Shown in pieces: positions 4,921 through 7,991 of a stretch of DNA of 7,991 bases. The position numbers and the translations under genes are program-made. Origin of the DNA: Planctomycetaceae bacterium (GTDB lineage Bacteria > Planctomycetota > Planctomycetia > Pirellulales > Pirellulaceae); NCBI GenBank assembly GCA_007695205.1, contig REEF01000265.1:1-7991 (forward strand), written 5' to 3'. Below the pieces are notes generated by a model that worked only from the letters and a program-made list of their open reading frames with translations, was not told where the DNA came from and ran no database searches. Every line of letters starts with the position of its first letter. Position 1 is the first letter of the stretch.

Positions 4921-6372
4921 TCACGTCTTGATCTGCTTCTTGATTTCTTTCAATTGGTCGTACTCGGGTAATTCCTTGTAGTATTCGTCCAGCGGATAAC
5001 AGCCGGAGACCAGGCCGCCGCGAGGTGCCGTGGTACAGTCGCTGAACGTGCGGCAAACGCGTTTGCGCTGCAACTGGCCATGTTGCAGACAATCGGCAGG
5101 CATGGTCGGGTACGACAGCGTCATACGCCCGATCCCGATGGAATCGACCCATCGGGCGCGGAGAACCGCTTGGGCGACGTGCGGTAAATAGTCTTGCAAG
5201 TAGGTGTAGCCAGTGCCCACCATGGGCAGATCCGGGAAGGCCTGTTTGCACTGGCGGACGGTGTGGATTTGGCGAGCGACGCCGACCAGCGGATCTTCCG
5301 GCGGTTGATACCCGTCGCTGGGCGGAAAGATCGCGGGCCGCTGGATGTGCGGATTGTAGTAGGGGCTGCCACACGACAGATTGACCGTGACCACGCCCAG
5401 ATCCTGCAGCATCTGCAGTAACTGCAAAGGCTCGTGCAGATCGATTTCCAGCGGATTGTCCGGATTGGCGCCGAACCCGAAGCGATAAGGCAGCAGCGAT
5501 CGATAGTCCATCGGCTCACCGACCTCGCGGCTGGTCTTGTACGGTGGAAAATCGAACAGGCTGATCCGCACCCCGACCATCAACCCTGGGATTTCGTCAT
5601 GAATCCGTTGGATGATCGTTCGCAGCACTCGCGTACGACCTTCCAGATCGCCGCCGAATCGGCCAGGTCGAGTCCTGGCGCTCAGGAATTCGTGCAGCAA
5701 GTAACCATGACAGGCTTTGACATCGACGAACTGATAGCCGACCTCGTGCGCCACACTGGCCGCGACGACGAAGTTGTCGATCAACCGTTCCAGATCGTCA
5801 TCCGTCCAGACCACCGAATCGTCCGCCGAATCAATCCCGAACTTGGCGTCCAGCAGGGGATGATGGTAAGCGATCCGCGGCGCGAAATGTTTCCCCTCCG
5901 GCCGGCAGAAACGGCCTGAGTGGGTCAATTGTAACCCGATCAGCAGGTCGTCGGTGGTATCGAAGTGTTCGCGGTGGGCACCGACCAATTCCTCACGCAA
6001 GGCCGCCAGACCATCACGCGTCCGGGGCATGGCCATCGTCTGGTTCGGATTGGCGCGACCATCCGGCTGGACGGCAGCCGCCTCGCCGCCCCAGATCAGC
6101 TTAGCGCCGCTGATCCCAAAGTTCCGCCAGCGGCGTAGGGTGTGCTCTGACGGTGTCCCGTCCGTGTTGGCATCCCAGCCTTCCATGGGATGGATGCACC
6201 AGCGATTGCCTACCTGAAAACCACCGATCTCCAAGGGCTGGCCCAGAGGGCTGTCCTGCTGTGCAGTCAGGATCTCCGGGTCGACCGGCAAATCCAATCC
6301 CAGTTCTTCCAGTCGCTGGCGAAGCGCTTCGACCGTCTTCATCTGAGCAACCTTGGGGTACGCATCGGCCAT
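4921..6372 (-). CDS. Old Yellow Enzyme-like NADH:flavin oxidoreductase
   Basis: A 483-residue protein with the FMN-binding TIM barrel of the Old Yellow Enzyme family, which reduces activated C=C bonds or related substrates with NAD(P)H. Visible elements are HPMEGWDANTDGTPSE (61-76), GLIWGGE-like KLIWGGEAAAV (91-101), QLTHSGRF (148-155), HGYLLHEFLSARTRPGRFGG (222-241), Arg269 and the C-terminal phosphate-loop region VGTGYTYLQ and IGIGRM (412-417). Two oddities occur. The usual His-x-x-His/Asn substrate pair appears as Lys219-Ala-Cys-His222. The tail (440-458) has Cys440, Cys446 and Cys458, with the last two spaced by 11 residues as in the iron-sulfur motif of 2,4-dienoyl-CoA reductases, but with a cysteine missing. 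It lacks the FAD/NAD domain of those larger enzymes. The ATG at 6372 has only a weak ribosome site, so Met11 (6342) is an alternative start. It lies downstream of queG on the same strand, 206 bases away. The substrate is unknown. Confidence 0.88.
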   Translation of the reverse strand: MADAYPKVAQMKTVEALRQRLEELGLDLPVDPEILTAQQDSPLGQPLEIGGFQVGNRWCIHPMEGWDANTDGTPSEHTLRRWRNFGISGAKLIWGGEAAAVQPDGRANPNQTMAMPRTRDGLAALREELVGAHREHFDTTDDLLIGLQLTHSGRFCRPEGKHFAPRIAYHHPLLDAKFGIDSADDSVVWTDDDLERLIDNFVVAASVAHEVGYQFVDVKACHGYLLHEFLSARTRPGRFGGDLEGRTRVLRTIIQRIHDEIPGLMVGVRISLFDFPPYKTSREVGEPMDYRSLLPYRFGFGANPDNPLEIDLHEPLQLLQMLQDLGVVTVNLSCGSPYYNPHIQRPAIFPPSDGYQPPEDPLVGVARQIHTVRQCKQAFPDLPMVGTGYTYLQDYLPHVAQAVLRARWVDSIGIGRMTLSYPTMPADCLQHGQLQRKRVCRTFSDCTTAPRGGLVSGCYPLDEYYKELPEYDQLKEIKKQIKT

Positions 6373-6422
6373 CGTTGTCTACTCGCTTTCTTTAGTGTTC
6401 TGGTTGGTCCACTTGACCGCGT

Positions 6423-6428
6423 ATCATA
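6423..6428 (-). promoter_or_regulatory. possible -10 box for the flavin oxidoreductase gene
   Basis: On the minus strand this reads TATGAT, a good -10 hexamer, about 50 bases before the ATG at 6372. The region 17 bases farther upstream has no good -35 match, so the call is weak. It lies between the start codon and the repeat at 6453-6565. Confidence 0.25.
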
Positions 6429-6452
6429 ACGACTCGCGGACCGCTCGCCCAG

Positions 6453-6565
6453 TAAGCGCCCGGCCAGGTCTTTTTTGATGGAATCGGTGGAAGGGGTCGG
6501 GAGTCGGTTTCGGGCAAGGTCGTTTCCATAGGTTTGGTCGTTGGCCGAAAACGACTCCCGCCCCC
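6453..6565. repeat. second copy of the AAGCACCCG repeat with a GGGAGTCG hairpin
   Basis: The leader TAAGCGCCCGGCCAGG starts at 6453 and runs through ATGGAATCGGTGGAAGGGG, matching the minus-strand reading of the right end of the composite repeat at 4618-4842. It then enters an inverted repeat: GGGGTCGGGAGTCGGTTTCG at 6493-6512 pairs with CCGAAAACGACTCCCGCCCC at 6545-6564, imperfectly, around a loop of about 30 bases. It sits between queG and the flavin oxidoreductase gene, so it may reduce read-through between them. Confidence 0.7.
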
Positions 6566-6578
6566 GTTGCGTTTGGCT

Positions 6579-7724
6579 TCATTCGCCGATCAATGCCTGG
6601 TCGATGACGGTTTGCACCACCGGATCGGTCTCCTGCTTACGCCGCGACTGCAATAACTGTCGAGCTCGTTCGCTACCCAGTCGCCCCAGCGCCCAGGCGC
6701 ACGCTTCGCGTACCAACGGGTGCGGGTCGTCCATCCCCATGGCCAAGGCATCGATCGCCGGGGCATGACGCTGGTTGCCCAGCACGATGGCCGCGTTTCG
6801 CAAGATGCCGGCCCGTTTGGCTCGCCACAGCGGCGTGCGACGGAAGCGGGTGCGGAACTGCTGGTCCGTCATCCCTAACAGCTCGCACAGATCCACCGGG
6901 TTGCTTCCCGTCTGAGGAAAAAAATCGGTCGTCGAAACTTGCGGGGCCTTGCGGTTCCAAGGACAAACCTCCTGGCAAACGTCACAGCCGAAGATCCAGT
7001 CCCCCATCCCTTCACGCAGTTCTTCGGGAATCGAGTCTCGCAACTCGATGGTCAAATAGCTGATACAGCGATTGGCGTCCAACACCCCGGGCTCGGGAAA
7101 CGCGCCGGTCGGACAAGCATCCAAACAAGCTCGGCAGGTGCCGCAATGATCGGTCGTGTGTGGCGAGTCGTAATCCAACGTCAGGTCGGTGATCAAGGCG
7201 GCCAGGAAGAACCAGCTACCAGAGTGCCGGTTGATCAGCATGGTGTTCTTGCCGATCCAGCCCAGTCCGGCCAATTGAGCAAAATCCCGTTCCATCAGCG
7301 GCGCGGTGTCCACCACTCCACGAGCCTGAGCGTCGGGTGCCAACTGCAGCAGAAACTCGCGCAAACGCCGCAGACGCTGGTGGAGCACATCGTGATAATC
7401 GGCCGGCCCCCACGCGTACCGGGAAACTCGGCCCTCGCCCGGTGCGGCGGATCGCGGGTGCTGCGTGCGATAGTGGGTGCCCAGGACAACCAGGCTGCGC
7501 GCATCGGCCAGCACATGCTGCGGATGCTGGTAAGCCTGGATGCGATCCGCTAGGTAACGCATCTGACCCGCGAATCCCGCCGCGACCCAGCGTTGAAGAT
7601 GCTCGTAGCCCGTGGGACGGATCGCCGGGCAGACACCGAGCAGATCGAACCCGATCCGTTGGGCCTGTTCCTTCAATCGCTCGGTCAGCGAACCACCCGG
7701 CTTGTATGGGGCAGGGACCGTCAT
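6579..7724 (-). CDS. queG: epoxyqueuosine reductase QueG
   Basis: A 381-residue cytoplasmic enzyme for the last step of queuosine synthesis, the cobalamin- and iron-sulfur-dependent reduction of epoxyqueuosine to queuosine in the wobble base of tRNAs with GUN anticodons. The signature is complete: VVDTAPLMERDFAQLAGLGW (137-156) with the proposed acid Asp139, WIGKNTMLI (156-164), a CGTCRACLDACPTGA cluster motif (Cys194, 197, 200, 204), a lone Cys220 and CDVCQEVCPWN (Cys247, 250, 254), giving eight ligands for two [4Fe-4S] clusters. Residues from about 305 form HEAT-type helices (AAIVLGNQRHAPAIDAL, VREACAWALGRLG), the usual C-terminal extension in longer QueG proteins. The ATG at 7724 has no good Shine-Dalgarno sequence; the upstream bases are TTTAAAG, and hairpin repeats begin 13 bases away. 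Earlier queuosine genes are not in the window. Confidence 0.96.
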   Translation of the reverse strand: MTVPAPYKPGGSLTERLKEQAQRIGFDLLGVCPAIRPTGYEHLQRWVAAGFAGQMRYLADRIQAYQHPQHVLADARSLVVLGTHYRTQHPRSAAPGEGRVSRYAWGPADYHDVLHQRLRRLREFLLQLAPDAQARGVVDTAPLMERDFAQLAGLGWIGKNTMLINRHSGSWFFLAALITDLTLDYDSPHTTDHCGTCRACLDACPTGAFPEPGVLDANRCISYLTIELRDSIPEELREGMGDWIFGCDVCQEVCPWNRKAPQVSTTDFFPQTGSNPVDLCELLGMTDQQFRTRFRRTPLWRAKRAGILRNAAIVLGNQRHAPAIDALAMGMDDPHPLVREACAWALGRLGSERARQLLQSRRKQETDPVVQTVIDQALIGE

Positions 7725-7736
7725 TCTTTAAATCCC

Positions 7737-7841
7737 CGTAGCGGAATTTGCCAAAATTCCGACACTCGTCCTTCGCGTAGCGGAATTTGCCAAAATTCCG
7801 TCAAGAGAAAAAACTTCCAAAACTCCGCCGCTCGTCCTTCC
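7737..7841. repeat. tandem hairpin repeats just upstream of queG
   Basis: A 25-base unit starting CGTAGCGGAATTTGCC occurs identically at 7737-7761 and 7776-7800, with a period of 39 bases. Each copy folds as CGGAATTT / AAATTCCG (8 base pairs, loop GCCA; 7742-7761 and 7781-7800). A degraded third half-unit, CCAAAACTCCGCCGCTCGTC and following bases at 7817-7840, matches 7751-7774 at about 21 of 24 positions. These are the only sequences between queG and the next repeat, so the queG leader and promoter must lie within or beyond them. Confidence 0.75.
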
Positions 7842-7888
7842 AGCCCGCGACTGATCGTCTGCGCGTCGACGTCACCCAGCGCGAATCG

Positions 7889-7991
7889 TAAGCACCCGGC
7901 CAGGTACTTCTTGGTGAGCGGAAACGGGGGTCGGGAGTCGTTTTCGGGTGAGCCGCTTTCCATGTGGTAGATCGTTGGCCGAAAACGACTC
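7889..7991. repeat. third copy of the AAGCACCCG repeat, cut by the window edge
   Basis: The leader TAAGCACCCGGCCAGG begins at 7889 and ends ACTTCTT at 7912. GGGGTCGGGAGTCGTTTTCG follows at 7926-7945, and its inverted partner GGCCGAAAACGACTC lies at 7977-7991, running off the window. The order leader, then GGGAGTCG hairpin, is the same as at 6453-6565. The open frame across it on the minus strand is an effect of the repeat and not a credible gene. Confidence 0.7.

Noticed and set aside
6939..7553. Plus-strand open frame of 204 residues inside queG
   Set aside because: It is antisense to a complete QueG with all cluster ligands, and shows no domain of its own.
7737..7841. CRISPR-like array
   Set aside because: There are only two exact units with a 14-base gap and one decayed half-unit, each unit is a self-complementary hairpin, and no spacers of CRISPR length or cas genes are present.
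7721..7963. Minus-strand open frame with repeated EFWQIPLR segments and KKYLAGCL
   Set aside because: The repeated peptides are the tandem hairpin unit and the AAGCACCCG leader translated. Such frames are common annotation artefacts in repeat-rich planctomycete genomes.

Overview
The window looks like chromosomal DNA of a planctomycete, probably of the Pirellulaceae (Rhodopirellula-like) type. This is inferred from GC-rich coding sequence, short and loosely spaced gene groups, and intergenic gaps filled with short hairpin repeats of the kind I associate with those genomes (AAGCACCCGGCCAGG, GGGAGTCGTTTTCGG, GTAGGACGGATT and GGAATTTGCCAAAATTCC motifs). No rRNA, tRNA, CRISPR array, phage gene or complete insertion sequence is visible.

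Layout. At the extreme left edge, a minus-strand gene begins with a strong ribosome binding site and runs out of the window. Facing right is a four-gene co-directional group: a small membrane subunit of proton-translocating transhydrogenase (208-504), the beta subunit PntB (497-1912), then after a 118-base gap a fumarylacetoacetate-hydrolase-family dehydratase (2031-2894) and a 2-oxoglutarate-semialdehyde dehydrogenase (2891-4471). A 449-base convergent gap full of inverted repeats follows. On the minus strand, read right to left, lie queG (7724-6579, epoxyqueuosine reductase) and an Old Yellow Enzyme-like flavin oxidoreductase (6372-4921), separated and flanked by more copies of the same repeats.

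How the genes may work together. The dehydratase and semialdehyde dehydrogenase overlap by 4 bases. They form the classic last two steps of oxidative, non-phosphorylating pentose or sugar-acid breakdown: 2-keto-3-deoxy-pentonate to 2-oxoglutarate semialdehyde to 2-oxoglutarate. The sugar dehydrogenase and sugar-acid dehydratase that should precede them are not in the window. The transhydrogenase genes just upstream could rebalance the NAD(P)H made by this pathway, but the link is inference. QueG is a tRNA-modification enzyme with no obvious tie to the rest.

The most interesting biological signal is in PntB. By recalled alignment to the E. coli protein, the Lys-Arg-Ser motif that binds the 2'-phosphate of NADP(H) is replaced by Asn-Leu-Asp. 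The membrane histidine implicated in proton transfer is absent from both positions where it is known (E. coli beta-91, Thermus alpha2-42). The NAD-binding alpha-1 subunit is not next to these genes. This could be a transhydrogenase-like proton machine with changed cofactor preference, or a divergent paralogue. The second signal is a modular repeat family in which one constant leader is joined to different hairpin cores.
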